Shown: piece by piece, positions 35,105 through 43,937 of the stretch
How the letters are laid out: every line of letters begins with the position of its first letter
Position numbering within the stretch: the first letter of the stretch is position 1
Program-made: the position numbers and the translations under genes
DNA from: Gemmatimonadota bacterium
Lineage (GTDB): Bacteria > Latescibacterota > UBA2968
Assembly: GCA_026705765.1 (NCBI GenBank)
Contig: JAPPAB010000058.1
Location: 1 to 61,122, forward strand
Direction: 5' to 3'
DNA length: 61,122 nt
The notes under the pieces: model-generated
The model's database searches: none
Seen by the model: the letters and a program-made list of their open reading frames with translations, nothing else
Told to the model about the DNA's origin: nothing

Positions 35105-35143
35105 TCGCACTCTTTTTATGCAAAATCCATGCCAGGAGTGCGA
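35105..35143. repeat. Inverted repeat framing the pspA promoter
   Basis: TCGCACTC (35105-35112) and GAGTGCGA (35136-35143) are perfect reverse complements on either side of the -24/-12 element, with the inner arm over the expected start of transcription. It may be an operator or an RNA/DNA hairpin. Confidence 0.6.
35119..35135 (-). promoter_or_regulatory. Sigma-54 (-24/-12) promoter of pspA
   Basis: On the minus strand CTGGCATGGATTTTGCA matches the sigma-54 consensus (TGGCACG-N4-TTGCW) with one change, and has the required GG-N10-GC spacing. Transcription would start near 35108, about 58 bases before the pspA ATG at 35050. Enhancer sites for the activator should lie further upstream (35150-35330), but I could not identify them. 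Confidence 0.75.
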
Positions 35144-35367
35144 TGTGATATTAAATGTTGTTTTTTATATACATAGATATTTTTGAAAAATGGGATAGGT
35201 CGATAGAGTTGGTGAAAATTGCCATGTGTGCTGGCGAAAGAGACCAAATTTACCATTTTTAGAGAGTCATATCTTGTCTTTTTTTTCTAAAAGGTCTATT
35301 ATCTATCGGTTTTTCGCAAGTCGGTTTCAAATGTCATCACTTTTTCACTCTATATACTGAGTTTTTT
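35144..35367. other. Divergent intergenic region between pspA and LysM amidase
   Basis: About 225 AT-rich bases lie between the pspA promoter and the amidase start. No gene is seen. It is the expected place for activator-binding sites of the sigma-54 promoter and for the amidase promoter, but I see no clear repeats. Confidence 0.5.
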
Positions 35368-36846
35368 ATGCTTCGATATATCCGAGTGTCTTTATTGGCC
35401 TGCTTCCTTTTGTCGTGTGCGGCACATGCGCCTGCTTTAACAGAGACTTATGTGGTGCAAAGAGGGGATTCTCTGTGGGAAATTGCCGATCAGTTTTCCA
35501 TGAGTGTGACCGAACTCAAGCGGAGCAATGGGTTAAAGTCGCATCACATTTACCCGGGACAAAGACTGTTCATTCGCTCACAAAGGCTTCCCACGCGCTC
35601 CACCAGTAGGGTAGAATACGTGGTGAGAAGGGGAGATTCGCTTTCTAAAATCGCCGCGCGGTTTTCTATGAGTGTGACGGAATTGAAGCGTATCAATGGT
35701 TTGAGGTCGAATAATATTTATCCCGGACAAAGGCTTCGCACACGCGTTTCTGCAGTGCTACCGTCTCGCACAGTGCAACCGTCTCGCTTCCGTCCATCTC
35801 CCGACTATGTGGAAATGGACTATGTGGTGAGAAGGGGAGATTCGCTTTCTAAAATCGCCGCGCAATATTCTATGAGCCTGACCGAACTGAAGCGGAGCAA
35901 TGGCATCCGGTCGGATCGCATTTATGTGGGGCAGAGGTTAAAGATACGGACCCGGTTAAAGAAGATCACTGTGGATAATGGTCCGTATTATTTTTATCGT
36001 CCCAAAGCCGCTGTGCAACGCAGCCGGGGATATCGGGAAGTGCCCCCCAGAAAGCCGATTGAAGATTACAGGAGTGCCCGAAATTTGATGGGTGTGTTCA
36101 ATGCAAGTATTAGTTCTGATATGCGTCGAGATAGCAGGTCACAGCCTTTAAAAGGCTGGCGCATTGTGCTCGATCCGGGGCACGGTGGACGCGATCCGGG
36201 TGCTATTGTTTCCAATTTAGATGGCAATAATCGTTCGGTTTATGTGGTTGAAGACGAATTTGTCTATGATATTGCGTTGCGTTTGTACCAAAAACTGAGG
36301 CTTGCAGGTGCCGAGGTGGAGATGACGGTGATTAGTCCAAATCATCTCATTCGGGAAAATAATCCGCCTGCGAGGACGTTTGTACACGAGCAAAACGAAG
36401 TCTATAACGACGCAAGTGCCAATAGAAGAAATAGTTTTTCAGTGCGTCCGGGGCTTGACAATATTGTGCAAAGAGTAAAAATAGCCAACCGTTTCTTTGC
36501 AAGGCGGGGGAAGACTCTGTTTATATCGTTGCATGCAGATAACACGCCCAATCGTCCAAAGGGTCCGCTGGTGATTTATTGGAGCAGGCGCGGGAAGATC
36601 GATTCTCGGTCCCGGTCATTTGCGCGGATTATGGAAAGGGCACTCGATCTGCCAGATGTGCCCGCACAAATTGGTGGGCGCAATCTGGCGGTGTTGCGGG
36701 GCAATCTGGCGCAGGCAGAAATTCTGGTGGAGATACGCAATGTACACGATAAGGGCGAAGCCTGGGCGTTGCGGTCTCACAAGATGCGAGACTTCGATGC
36801 GGGTCGCATTTTTCGCGGTATATTAAATTACGCGAAGGGGTATTAG
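35368..36846 (+). CDS. LysM-repeat N-acetylmuramoyl-L-alanine amidase, lipoprotein
   Basis: The 492-residue protein has a signal peptide with a lipobox-like LLSC near residue 16, three LysM peptidoglycan-binding repeats (about 27-70, 83-127, 150-195) each starting YVVRRGDSLSKIA or a close variant, and a C-terminal amidase_3 domain (about 265-490). Zinc and catalytic motifs seen are LDPGHGGRDPGA, EDEFVYDIA, FISLHADNTPN and ILVEIRNVHDKGEA. It would cleave septal or old peptidoglycan. LysM copies 2 and 3 share about 45 nearly identical bases, suggesting recent duplication. It is divergent from pspA and converges on copA. Confidence 0.9.
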   Translation: MLRYIRVSLLACFLLSCAAHAPALTETYVVQRGDSLWEIADQFSMSVTELKRSNGLKSHHIYPGQRLFIRSQRLPTRSTSRVEYVVRRGDSLSKIAARFSMSVTELKRINGLRSNNIYPGQRLRTRVSAVLPSRTVQPSRFRPSPDYVEMDYVVRRGDSLSKIAAQYSMSLTELKRSNGIRSDRIYVGQRLKIRTRLKKITVDNGPYYFYRPKAAVQRSRGYREVPPRKPIEDYRSARNLMGVFNASISSDMRRDSRSQPLKGWRIVLDPGHGGRDPGAIVSNLDGNNRSVYVVEDEFVYDIALRLYQKLRLAGAEVEMTVISPNHLIRENNPPARTFVHEQNEVYNDASANRRNSFSVRPGLDNIVQRVKIANRFFARRGKTLFISLHADNTPNRPKGPLVIYWSRRGKIDSRSRSFARIMERALDLPDVPAQIGGRNLAVLRGNLAQAEILVEIRNVHDKGEAWALRSHKMRDFDAGRIFRGILNYAKGY

Positions 36847-36850
36847 GATA

Positions 36851-39037
36851 TTACGGGCAAAATCGCTTTAAGCGCAGGGCATTGGTGACAACGGAGACAG
36901 AAGAGAGGGCCATAGCAGCTGCGGCGAGCATGGGACCGCCCAGAGGATTGAGCAAGCCCAGCGCCGCAACGGGAATGAGCAGGGTGTTGTAGGCAAATGC
37001 CCAGAAGAGATTTTGGCGAATGACGCGCATGGTCTGCCGCGATAGCCGAATAGATGTGGCTATGGCCGACAGGTTGCCCGACATGAGGATCATGCCCGCA
37101 CTTTCTATGGCAATGTCCGTGCCCGAACTCAGGGCGATGCCGACGTTGGCTTGGGCGAGTGCGGGTGCGTCGTTTATGCCGTCGCCAACCATGCCCACGT
37201 TTATATCTTTTTTCTGGAGTTGCGCGATTTTGTGAGCTTTGTCCTGGGGCAGAACTTCGGCAAAGACCTGATCGATGCTGAGCTGTTGCCCAATGGCTTT
37301 GGCCGTGCGCGCATTGTCGCCTGTCACGAGGGAGACTTCAAGGCTCAGATGCTGGAGGTCACGAACTGCTTGCGCGGCGTCGGCTTTCAAATTGTCTGAA
37401 ATGGCGATGAGACCCGCGGGTTGGTCATTAATGGTGACGAATACGGCGGTTTTGCCCTCGGCTTCGAGTTTTTCAACTGGATATTTTGCGCGGTCAGATA
37501 TGGCGCGTGGGGTGCCGATTGCGACGCGTTGTCCGTCAATTGTAGCGGCAATGCCAACGCCGGGTATGGCTTCAAAATCTGTGGTTGAATGCAGGGAGAG
37601 GTTGGCTTCTTGTGCGGCGCGAACAATGGCTTCGCCGAGGGGGTGTTCCGATCCTTTTTCTGCAGAGGCTGCGAGTTTGAGTATGTGATCGCGGTGATAA
37701 TTTTCTGCGGGGATAATATCGGTGACAGTGGGTTTGCCCTCTGTTAGCGTGCCTGTTTTGTCCAGGACAATGGCATTGAGGCGGTGTGCATTTTCGAGCA
37801 CATCGCCTCCTTTTATGAGGATGCCGAGTTGCGCTCCCCGGCCTGTGCCGACCGCGATGGCAGTGGGGGTAGCCAATCCCATCGCACAGGGGCAGGCGAT
37901 GATGAGGACGACCACGGCGTTGATGAGGGCGGTTTCGATCCCAGATCCCAAAATCCACCACAGGGCACAGGTCAGCAGGGCGATGGCGAAGATTATTGGG
38001 ACAAAGATGCGAGCGACGCGGTCGGCGAGGTTTTGTATGGGTGCTCTGGATCCCTGTGCCTGGCGCACGAGGTCAATGATTTGAGACAAGACTGTATCGG
38101 CGCCGATCTGTGTTGCCTGGAAGATAAAACTGCCGGTTGTGTTGCGCGTGCCGCCTGTGACTTTGTCGCCTTGTTGTTTGTCAACGGGTAGGGATTCGCC
38201 CGTGAGCATGGATTCGTCAATTGTGGATTGCCCGTTTTGTATGAGGCCATCAACCGGGATGTTTTCACCGGGCCGAACGCGAATGCAATCGCCGACCTGG
38301 ATGTGTTCAATGGGTGTTTCAACATCCCCACCGTTGCGAACGACATGGGCGGTTTTGGGGCGCAGGTCGAGGAGTTTTCGGATGGCGGAGGATGTTTGGC
38401 CCCTGGCGCGCGTTTCGAGCAGACGACCGAGCAGGACGAGTGTAATGATCATGGCAGAGGTGTCGAAGTAGGTCTGGATGTTCTGCGTGCCGAGTGGGGC
38501 AAAGGTTACCGCGGTGCTGTAAAAGTAAGCAGCGAGGGTTCCCGCAGCTATCAGGCTGTTCATGTCGGCTGTGCGATGGCGCAGTGCAGCCCATGCCCCT
38601 TTGAGAAAGCGCCAACCACAGAAGAATTGTACCGGTGTGGCCAATGCAAAGAGCAATATGTGAATGTGATGGGAGGGGATGTTTGCGCCCCACAGAGTGC
38701 GGGTCATGCCAGTTGTCATGATGAGTGCGGAGAGGATCGCGGCGACTGTGAATAGGTAACGCAATTTGCGATATTCGATTGTGCGTTCGATTTGTTCGGC
38801 GTCTTCGGAAATGTGAGGGGAGGCTTCGTAACCGGCATTGGAGACGGTATTCACGAGTGTGTCTATAAGGACGGCTTTGTGGTGGACCGTGGCCTGATGG
38901 GTGGCAAAGTTGACCTGGGCATCTGCGACGCCGGAAATGGTTTTGAGGGCATCTTCAACCCGTGCCACACATGCAGCGCAACTCATGCCTTTGATGGAGA
39001 GGGTCAGGGTTTGCATGGGGTGTTCGATTTTTGTCAT
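36851..39037 (-). CDS. copA: Copper-exporting P1B-type ATPase
   Basis: The 728-residue protein has one N-terminal heavy-metal-associated domain ([15 protein letters not shown]), then about eight membrane helices. Seen motifs are TGES in the actuator domain, [12 protein letters not shown] in the metal-translocating helix, DKTGTLTEG (phosphorylation), HPLGEAIV and [10 protein letters not shown]. The helices after these carry YNTLL and [14 protein letters not shown], the residues that mark Cu(I) transport. No CueR-type regulator or chaperone is adjacent. Its stop is 4 bases from the end of the convergent amidase gene. Confidence 0.95.
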   Translation of the reverse strand: MTKIEHPMQTLTLSIKGMSCAACVARVEDALKTISGVADAQVNFATHQATVHHKAVLIDTLVNTVSNAGYEASPHISEDAEQIERTIEYRKLRYLFTVAAILSALIMTTGMTRTLWGANIPSHHIHILLFALATPVQFFCGWRFLKGAWAALRHRTADMNSLIAAGTLAAYFYSTAVTFAPLGTQNIQTYFDTSAMIITLVLLGRLLETRARGQTSSAIRKLLDLRPKTAHVVRNGGDVETPIEHIQVGDCIRVRPGENIPVDGLIQNGQSTIDESMLTGESLPVDKQQGDKVTGGTRNTTGSFIFQATQIGADTVLSQIIDLVRQAQGSRAPIQNLADRVARIFVPIIFAIALLTCALWWILGSGIETALINAVVVLIIACPCAMGLATPTAIAVGTGRGAQLGILIKGGDVLENAHRLNAIVLDKTGTLTEGKPTVTDIIPAENYHRDHILKLAASAEKGSEHPLGEAIVRAAQEANLSLHSTTDFEAIPGVGIAATIDGQRVAIGTPRAISDRAKYPVEKLEAEGKTAVFVTINDQPAGLIAISDNLKADAAQAVRDLQHLSLEVSLVTGDNARTAKAIGQQLSIDQVFAEVLPQDKAHKIAQLQKKDINVGMVGDGINDAPALAQANVGIALSSGTDIAIESAGMILMSGNLSAIATSIRLSRQTMRVIRQNLFWAFAYNTLLIPVAALGLLNPLGGPMLAAAAMALSSVSVVTNALRLKRFCP

Positions 39038-39057
39038 GGGTAGTGGTGAACGCTATT

Positions 39058-40176
39058 TTATTTGAGGTTTTCGGGGTTTAGCCCTTTGAGGTCCTCTACG
39101 ACAAAACGCCCGTCTTTGCGTATGCATTCGTCGTCGAAGTAGATCTCTCCACCGCCGTATTCGGGGGTTTGGATAAAGACCATGTCCCAGTGTACGGCAG
39201 AGCGGTTGCCGTTGTCGGCGTCATCGGGATAGGCGTTTCCGGGTGTAAAGTGGAATGATCCCGATATTTTTTCGTCGAAGAGAATATCGAGCATAGGCGA
39301 TGTGATGTAGGGGTTGAATGCGATGGCAAATTCACCGATATAACGCGCGCCTTTATCGGTGTTGAGAATATCGTTGAGTTTGGCAGTATTATTCGAGGTC
39401 GCGTCGATGATTTTGCCCGCTTGAAAGGTCAGTTTGATATCTGAAAATGTCGTACCGCGATAGATGGTGGGGACGTTGAAATGGATGTGACCGTTTACGG
39501 AGTATTTAACCGGTGCGGTGAAACACTCGCCATCGGGGATGTTGCGAAGTCCCGTACAGGGTCTGACCGGTATGTTTTTGATGCTAAAGGATAGATCGGT
39601 ATCGACTCCTGTGATGCGCACGCGGTCAGTTTGTTCCATGCGTTTTTTAAGGGGTGTAACCGCTTCGGCCATTTTGCCATAGTCGAGCGTGCAGACGTCG
39701 AAATAAAAATCTTCAAAAGCTTCAGTACTTTGTTGCGCCTGTTGCGCCATAGAAGGCGTGGGCCATCGCAAGACCACCCATTTGGTGTGCGGTACGCGGA
39801 TGGCAAAATGCACGGGTTTGAGCCAGTGTTTTTCGTATATATCCATCGCAGTGCTGGATACGTCTGATAATTCTGAGATGTTGCGGCTGCCGCGCAGACC
39901 GATATAGGCCTGTACGCGCTTCATTCGGAAGGCTTCATAATCGCCTGCTTGTTGCATGGTGGCGATATCGCCTGCATGGATGAGTTCGCGTTGGATGCGG
40001 TTATTTTTTATGGATATTAGGGGAATACCGCCAACTTCGCGCACTTTGCGAATGAGTGCAATGATCATGTCTTCGGGCATGTCGTAGCCCTGGATGAGGA
40101 CGGTTTCGCCCGCTTGTAATTTTGTGGAATGGCGAATTAAGACATCGGCGAGTTTTTCAAGTCGGGGATCTTGCAT
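39058..40176 (-). CDS. M29-family aminopeptidase (thermophilic aminopeptidase-like)
   Basis: A 372-residue metallo-aminopeptidase-like protein. Typical segments are LQAGETVLIQGYDMPE near residue 20, GTDLSF-like VDTDLSFSIKN near 195, NIPDGECFTAP near 215, YIGEFAIAFNP near 285 and SAVHWDMVFI near 330, with His, Asp and Glu metal ligands. AGGAG precedes the ATG. It removes N-terminal residues from peptides in the cytoplasm. The gene lies 20 bases upstream of copA on the same strand; no functional link is apparent. Confidence 0.88.
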   Translation of the reverse strand: MQDPRLEKLADVLIRHSTKLQAGETVLIQGYDMPEDMIIALIRKVREVGGIPLISIKNNRIQRELIHAGDIATMQQAGDYEAFRMKRVQAYIGLRGSRNISELSDVSSTAMDIYEKHWLKPVHFAIRVPHTKWVVLRWPTPSMAQQAQQSTEAFEDFYFDVCTLDYGKMAEAVTPLKKRMEQTDRVRITGVDTDLSFSIKNIPVRPCTGLRNIPDGECFTAPVKYSVNGHIHFNVPTIYRGTTFSDIKLTFQAGKIIDATSNNTAKLNDILNTDKGARYIGEFAIAFNPYITSPMLDILFDEKISGSFHFTPGNAYPDDADNGNRSAVHWDMVFIQTPEYGGGEIYFDDECIRKDGRFVVEDLKGLNPENLK

Positions 40177-40205
40177 GGATTCTCCTGGGATGATTGAGGT
40201 TGCTG

Positions 40206-40233
40206 TTGATACAAAAATAAAATAATATATGCT
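40206..40233 (+). promoter_or_regulatory. Sigma-70-type promoter candidate for hisA-thiL
   Basis: TTGATA (40206-40211) and TATGCT (40228-40233) are spaced 16 bases apart in an AT-rich stretch 44 bases before the hisA ATG. Matches are imperfect, so this is only a candidate. Confidence 0.4.
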
Positions 40234-40276
40234 ATGTTAGCAACCCCATTATTAAAATAAACAGGTGGTAGATCAC

Positions 40277-41041
40277 ATGAAATTCAGACCGTGTATTGAT
40301 TTGAAAGATGGTCGGGTTGTACAAATCGTGGGGGGCACGTTGCGCGATGGGGATGCCCAGCACACGGTGACGAATTTTGAGACCGAACGCTCTCCTGCGG
40401 ATTATGCACGGCTGTATCGCGAGGACGGATTTTGGGGCGGCCATGTAATTGCACTTGGGCCGGGCAATGAAGCGGCGGCGTTGGAGGCTCTGGAGGCATT
40501 TCCCGGAGGGTTGCACATGGGCGGGGGTATCACGCCGCACAATGCGGAAAATTTTTTGCACGCAGGTGCAAGCCATGTGATTGTGACGTCTTATGTTTTT
40601 CGCGATGGGCAAATTGATATGAGGCGATTGGATGAGATGATACAGGCTGTGGGTAGAGAGCGTCTGGTTCTGGATTTGAGTTGTCGAAAGCGCGGTGATG
40701 ATTATGTGGTTGTAACGGATCGCTGGCAAAGATTTACGGATGTGACAGTGGGCGAGGAGACTTTGAGTGCGTTGGCCGATTATTGTGCTGAGTTTTTGGT
40801 ACACGGGGTTGATGTAGAGGGCAAACGCGCAGGTGTAGAAGAACCTCTGGTGGAAATATTGGGCAAGTGGTCACCCGTGCCGGTAACTTATGCAGGTGGG
40901 GTGCGAGGGCTATCGGATTTGCACCGCGTCAATGCGCTGGGCCAGGGGCGGGTAGATCTGACTATTGGCAGTGCACTGGATATTTTTGGAGGCGATGTGG
41001 CGTATCGCGATGTTGTGGCATGGGCGAGAAGGAAGGCGTGA
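40277..41041 (+). CDS. hisA: HisA-like isomerase of the eukaryote-type clade
   Basis: The 254-residue TIM barrel is the 5-ProFAR isomerase of histidine synthesis. The opening KFRPCIDLKDGRVVQIVGGTL and the segments HMGGGITPHNAENFLHAGASHVIVTSYVF and VTYAGGVRGLSDL resemble the plant and yeast HIS6 form more than the bacterial HisA form. ATG 40277 has AGGTGG 8 bases upstream; an in-frame GTG at 40265 is rejected. The start of thiL follows the stop by 1 base, so the two are coupled. No other his gene is in the window. Confidence 0.85.
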   Translation: MKFRPCIDLKDGRVVQIVGGTLRDGDAQHTVTNFETERSPADYARLYREDGFWGGHVIALGPGNEAAALEALEAFPGGLHMGGGITPHNAENFLHAGASHVIVTSYVFRDGQIDMRRLDEMIQAVGRERLVLDLSCRKRGDDYVVVTDRWQRFTDVTVGEETLSALADYCAEFLVHGVDVEGKRAGVEEPLVEILGKWSPVPVTYAGGVRGLSDLHRVNALGQGRVDLTIGSALDIFGGDVAYRDVVAWARRKA

Positions 41042-41042
41042 G

Positions 41043-42038
41043 ATGGATCGGTTTAAGGATATAGGGGAGTTCGGTTTTATTGATCGCATTGCCGCGCACG
41101 CACAGCGCAGTCGGGTTCTGTGTGGGATTGGAGATGATTGCGCTGTTATGGCTACCGGGCAGGAGCGCGTGCGATTGGTGACGGTTGATGCGATGGTTGA
41201 GGGCATACACTTTGTGCCGCAGGCACCGCCAGAAGGTGTGGGGTACAAATTACTGGCTGCGAGTTTGTCCGATGTGGCTGCTATGGGTGGAATACCGATG
41301 GATGCGGTTGTGGCGGTTAGTGCGTCGGGTGATTGTGATGTGGGTTATGTGGAGCGAATTTACAACGGGCTTTTTGCCTGTGCAGATCGGTTTGATGTGG
41401 CTGTTGTAGGGGGTGATACAACGCGCACGTCTGGTGCGCTGGTTCTGAGTTTGACGCTTACGGGTGAGATGGCGCGAGATCAGGTGTGTTATCGGTCTGG
41501 CGCACAGGTGGGTGATGCGGTCTATGTATCGGGGACGTTGGGCGATGCTGCGGGTGGCCTGGAGGTGGTATTGGGCGATGTCGATCTGCCGGGCAAGGTG
41601 CGAACCGCGTTGTTACAAAGGCATTATAGACCCGAGCCGCGGTTGGATTTGGGGCAGGCATTGGCGGAGACAGGTGCGGTGACAGCGATGATTGATGTGT
41701 CGGATGGATTGGCTTCGGATTTGAGCCATGTTTGCCGGCAAAGTGGTGTGGCGGCTGTGATTCGGGCAGCGACGATTCCCATGTCGCGGGCGTTTATAAA
41801 ATTTTGTGAAGTACGCGGTAAAGAAAAATTGGATCTTGCTCTCACTGGAGGAGAAGATTTCGAGTTGCTATTTTCCGTGTCTCACACACAGGTCCATAAG
41901 GTCGAAGCACTGGCAAAACAGTATCCGATTTGTCGCATTGGCGAGATTGTGGCTGGCGATGGTGGTGTGATGATAGAAGATGAGGATGGAAAGCGCGTGC
42001 TATTGGAGCCGTTGGGGTATGATCACTTTGGGGGCTAA
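41043..42038 (+). CDS. thiL: Thiamine-monophosphate kinase
   Basis: The 331-residue AIR-synthase-like kinase phosphorylates thiamine monophosphate to the active diphosphate. Seen are GIGDDCAVM near 29, LVTVDAMVEGIHF near 45, LAASLSDVAAMGGIPMDAVV, VVGGDTTRTSG and IDVSDGLASDLSHVC, all standard for ThiL. The start ATG 41043 lies 1 base after the hisA stop. Its stop overlaps that of the convergent GGQ protein by 4 bases. Coupling to hisA rather than to other thi genes is unusual. Confidence 0.93.
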   Translation: MDRFKDIGEFGFIDRIAAHAQRSRVLCGIGDDCAVMATGQERVRLVTVDAMVEGIHFVPQAPPEGVGYKLLAASLSDVAAMGGIPMDAVVAVSASGDCDVGYVERIYNGLFACADRFDVAVVGGDTTRTSGALVLSLTLTGEMARDQVCYRSGAQVGDAVYVSGTLGDAAGGLEVVLGDVDLPGKVRTALLQRHYRPEPRLDLGQALAETGAVTAMIDVSDGLASDLSHVCRQSGVAAVIRAATIPMSRAFIKFCEVRGKEKLDLALTGGEDFELLFSVSHTQVHKVEALAKQYPICRIGEIVAGDGGVMIEDEDGKRVLLEPLGYDHFGG

Positions 42039-42376
42039 CTGTTGACCACGCGTTGTCGCTGGCGTTTTTGTTCTGCACGCTGGCGTTTTTGTTCGAGGCG
42101 TTTCTCGATCGAAGATCGGTTGGGGCGGGTTTTTATGCGCGGTTTGCGCTTTTTGTTGCGTTCGTTCAGGCGGTTTTGCAAACGCTCGAGGGCGAGTTGT
42201 TTGTTGCGGTGTTGTGAGCGGTGTTCTGTGGCGATGACTGTTATACCCGTGGGTATGTGGGTCGCGCGTACGGCGGTTTCAACTTTGTTGCGATGTTGTC
42301 CGCCGGGGCCAGACCCGCGCAGGGTTTGAAATTGGACATCCTTCAGGAGCGCGTTGTTGTCGGTGTTTTTAGACAT
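42035..42376 (-). CDS. Small peptide-chain-release-factor-like GGQ protein
   Basis: A 113-residue protein. GSGPGGQHRNKVETAVRATHIPTG carries the GGQ motif that enters the ribosomal peptidyl-transferase centre, and the C-terminal tail is rich in Lys, Arg and Gln. There is no codon-recognition domain, so it is like ArfB/YaeJ-type rescue factors or other stand-alone RF domains that free stalled ribosomes. The sequence after GGQ is closer to class I release factors than to ArfB. The start has no clear ribosome site. Confidence 0.83.
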   Translation of the reverse strand: MSKNTDNNALLKDVQFQTLRGSGPGGQHRNKVETAVRATHIPTGITVIATEHRSQHRNKQLALERLQNRLNERNKKRKPRIKTRPNRSSIEKRLEQKRQRAEQKRQRQRVVNS

Positions 42377-42382
42377 TTTAAC

Positions 42383-42446
42383 AGAAAAAATAAACGGTCA
42401 GTTTTTGATCACCTAACGAGACGTGATGGTACAAAACTGACCGCTG
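42383..42446 (-). terminator. Terminator after rpsA
   Basis: CGGTCAGTTTT (42395-42405) pairs with AAAACTGACCG (42433-42443), with an inner ATCAC/GTGAT pair. On the minus strand it is followed by a T-rich run. It lies just after the stop of the S1 gene at 42462. Confidence 0.75.
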
Positions 42447-42461
42447 AATTTTAACAGCCTC

Positions 42462-43739
42462 TCAGGCGAGTCCCGCACGGCGAAGGGCGTCGGCCATGGC
42501 ATTATCGCTTTGAGACTCTTGCGTTTGTTTGGACTTAAATGCGGCCATGTCCTCAATTTCGGCCGTTTGCCTATCTTGTTCTTCAACGGCGCGCATCGAG
42601 AGTGAAATGCGTTTTTTGTTCAAATCGATTTCGCGGATCAAGGTTTTGACTTCCTGACCGACCGAAACGACTTCGCTGGGGTTTGAGATGCGTTTTCCCG
42701 AAACGAACTGCGAGATGTGGATCAGTCCCTCAATACCGGGTTCAACTTCGACAAAGGCACCGAAATTTTGGATTGAAACGACTTTGCCGGTGATGATGCT
42801 GCCCGATTGATAGCGCTCTGCTACCGCGTCCCAGGGATCTTTTTCCAGTGCTTTGATGGAGAGCGAGATGCGCTCATTTTTTTTGCCCAGATTTTTGAGG
42901 CCGATTATTTTGACGCGCACTTCTTCGCCTTTTTTCAGGACACTGCGCGGGTTATCTACGCGGGTGTGGCTGATTTCCGAGACGTGTACCAGGCCCTCAA
43001 CACCCCCTAAGTCAACAAAAGAGCCGAAGCGTTCTATGCGTGTAATGGTTCCCGTTCTTTCCTCACCTTCTGAGAGTTTTTGGCGCATCTCGTCGGCTTT
43101 TTTGCGGTTTTCTTCTTCCAGATAAGCGCGGCGTGAAACAACCACATTGTTGCGTCCCCGCAGTTCAACAATTTTGAAGTTGTGGGTTTGGCCCGCATAC
43201 GAAGCCGGGTCGTCGCAATATCCCATGTCGATTTGCGACATGGGGCAAAATGCGCGAAGGCCACCGATATTCACCACGAGGCCTCCGGTATTGAAGCCGG
43301 TGACTTTACCAGCGATGGGCATGTCGTTTTGATGTGCTTGACGCAGGAGTTGACGGCTGGAAACGCGCAGCGAAAATGCCAGGCGTATTTCGCCATCGGT
43401 GCTGGCGACAAAGGTTTCGATGGTATCGCCAGTCTTGTATTTCAATTCGCCCGATTCGTCGCGCAGTTCTTGAATGTCTATTGATCCTTCACTGCGTCCG
43501 CCAAAGTCGATAAATGCTGTGGCGTCGCCGATTTCGCGGATGGTTCCGGTGACTTTATCGCCAGTAGAGACCTCGCGATAACTCTGCTTGTCGCTTTCTT
43601 CGAGCAGTGCGGCAAATTCGGTATCAGGTGTGTCTTCAGCGTATTTTTTGTCGAGTTCTTCAACAGTGGGCGCGTCATCTGAAGGGGCTTGAGATGGTGC
43701 ATCGCCAGTGGTTTCGCGTGTTGTTTCGGGGGTGCTCAT
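42462..43739 (-). CDS. rpsA: 30S ribosomal protein S1 (four S1 domains)
   Basis: The 425-residue protein has an acidic, Thr/Glu-rich N-terminal tail (about 1-55) and four S1 RNA-binding domains (about 60-130, 138-205, 225-295, 312-382). The better conserved ones carry GTITRIERFGSFVDLGGVEGLVHVSE and GKVVSIQNFGAFVEVEPGIEGLIHISQ. It is shorter than the six-domain proteobacterial form but in the range of other phyla. It helps load mRNA on the 30S subunit. A terminator follows. The gene is divergent from the ECF sigma gene at 43938. Confidence 0.9.
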   Translation of the reverse strand: MSTPETTRETTGDAPSQAPSDDAPTVEELDKKYAEDTPDTEFAALLEESDKQSYREVSTGDKVTGTIREIGDATAFIDFGGRSEGSIDIQELRDESGELKYKTGDTIETFVASTDGEIRLAFSLRVSSRQLLRQAHQNDMPIAGKVTGFNTGGLVVNIGGLRAFCPMSQIDMGYCDDPASYAGQTHNFKIVELRGRNNVVVSRRAYLEEENRKKADEMRQKLSEGEERTGTITRIERFGSFVDLGGVEGLVHVSEISHTRVDNPRSVLKKGEEVRVKIIGLKNLGKKNERISLSIKALEKDPWDAVAERYQSGSIITGKVVSIQNFGAFVEVEPGIEGLIHISQFVSGKRISNPSEVVSVGQEVKTLIREIDLNKKRISLSMRAVEEQDRQTAEIEDMAAFKSKQTQESQSDNAMADALRRAGLA

Positions 43740-43937
43740 AGTTTGTAACCTGTGGAATTGTTTTTGAGGGACGGGGGTTGTTAGACAGAACAGATAATCT
43801 ATAAAGGATAGAGAAAATAAGCAACCAAATTTTCCTTTTCAGGCAGGCGTTTAAATTTATCCCGATCTTGTGTCTGCTCAAAAAAAGTAACATTTTGGCC
43901 TGTGTGATGTGTTAAAAGATAAAGCGATGGGTTGTTT

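Noticed and set aside
35105-35143. Reading the repeat flanking the pspA promoter as a terminator
   Set aside because: The 23-base spacer and the absence of a T-run argue against it; promoter-linked symmetry is a better description.
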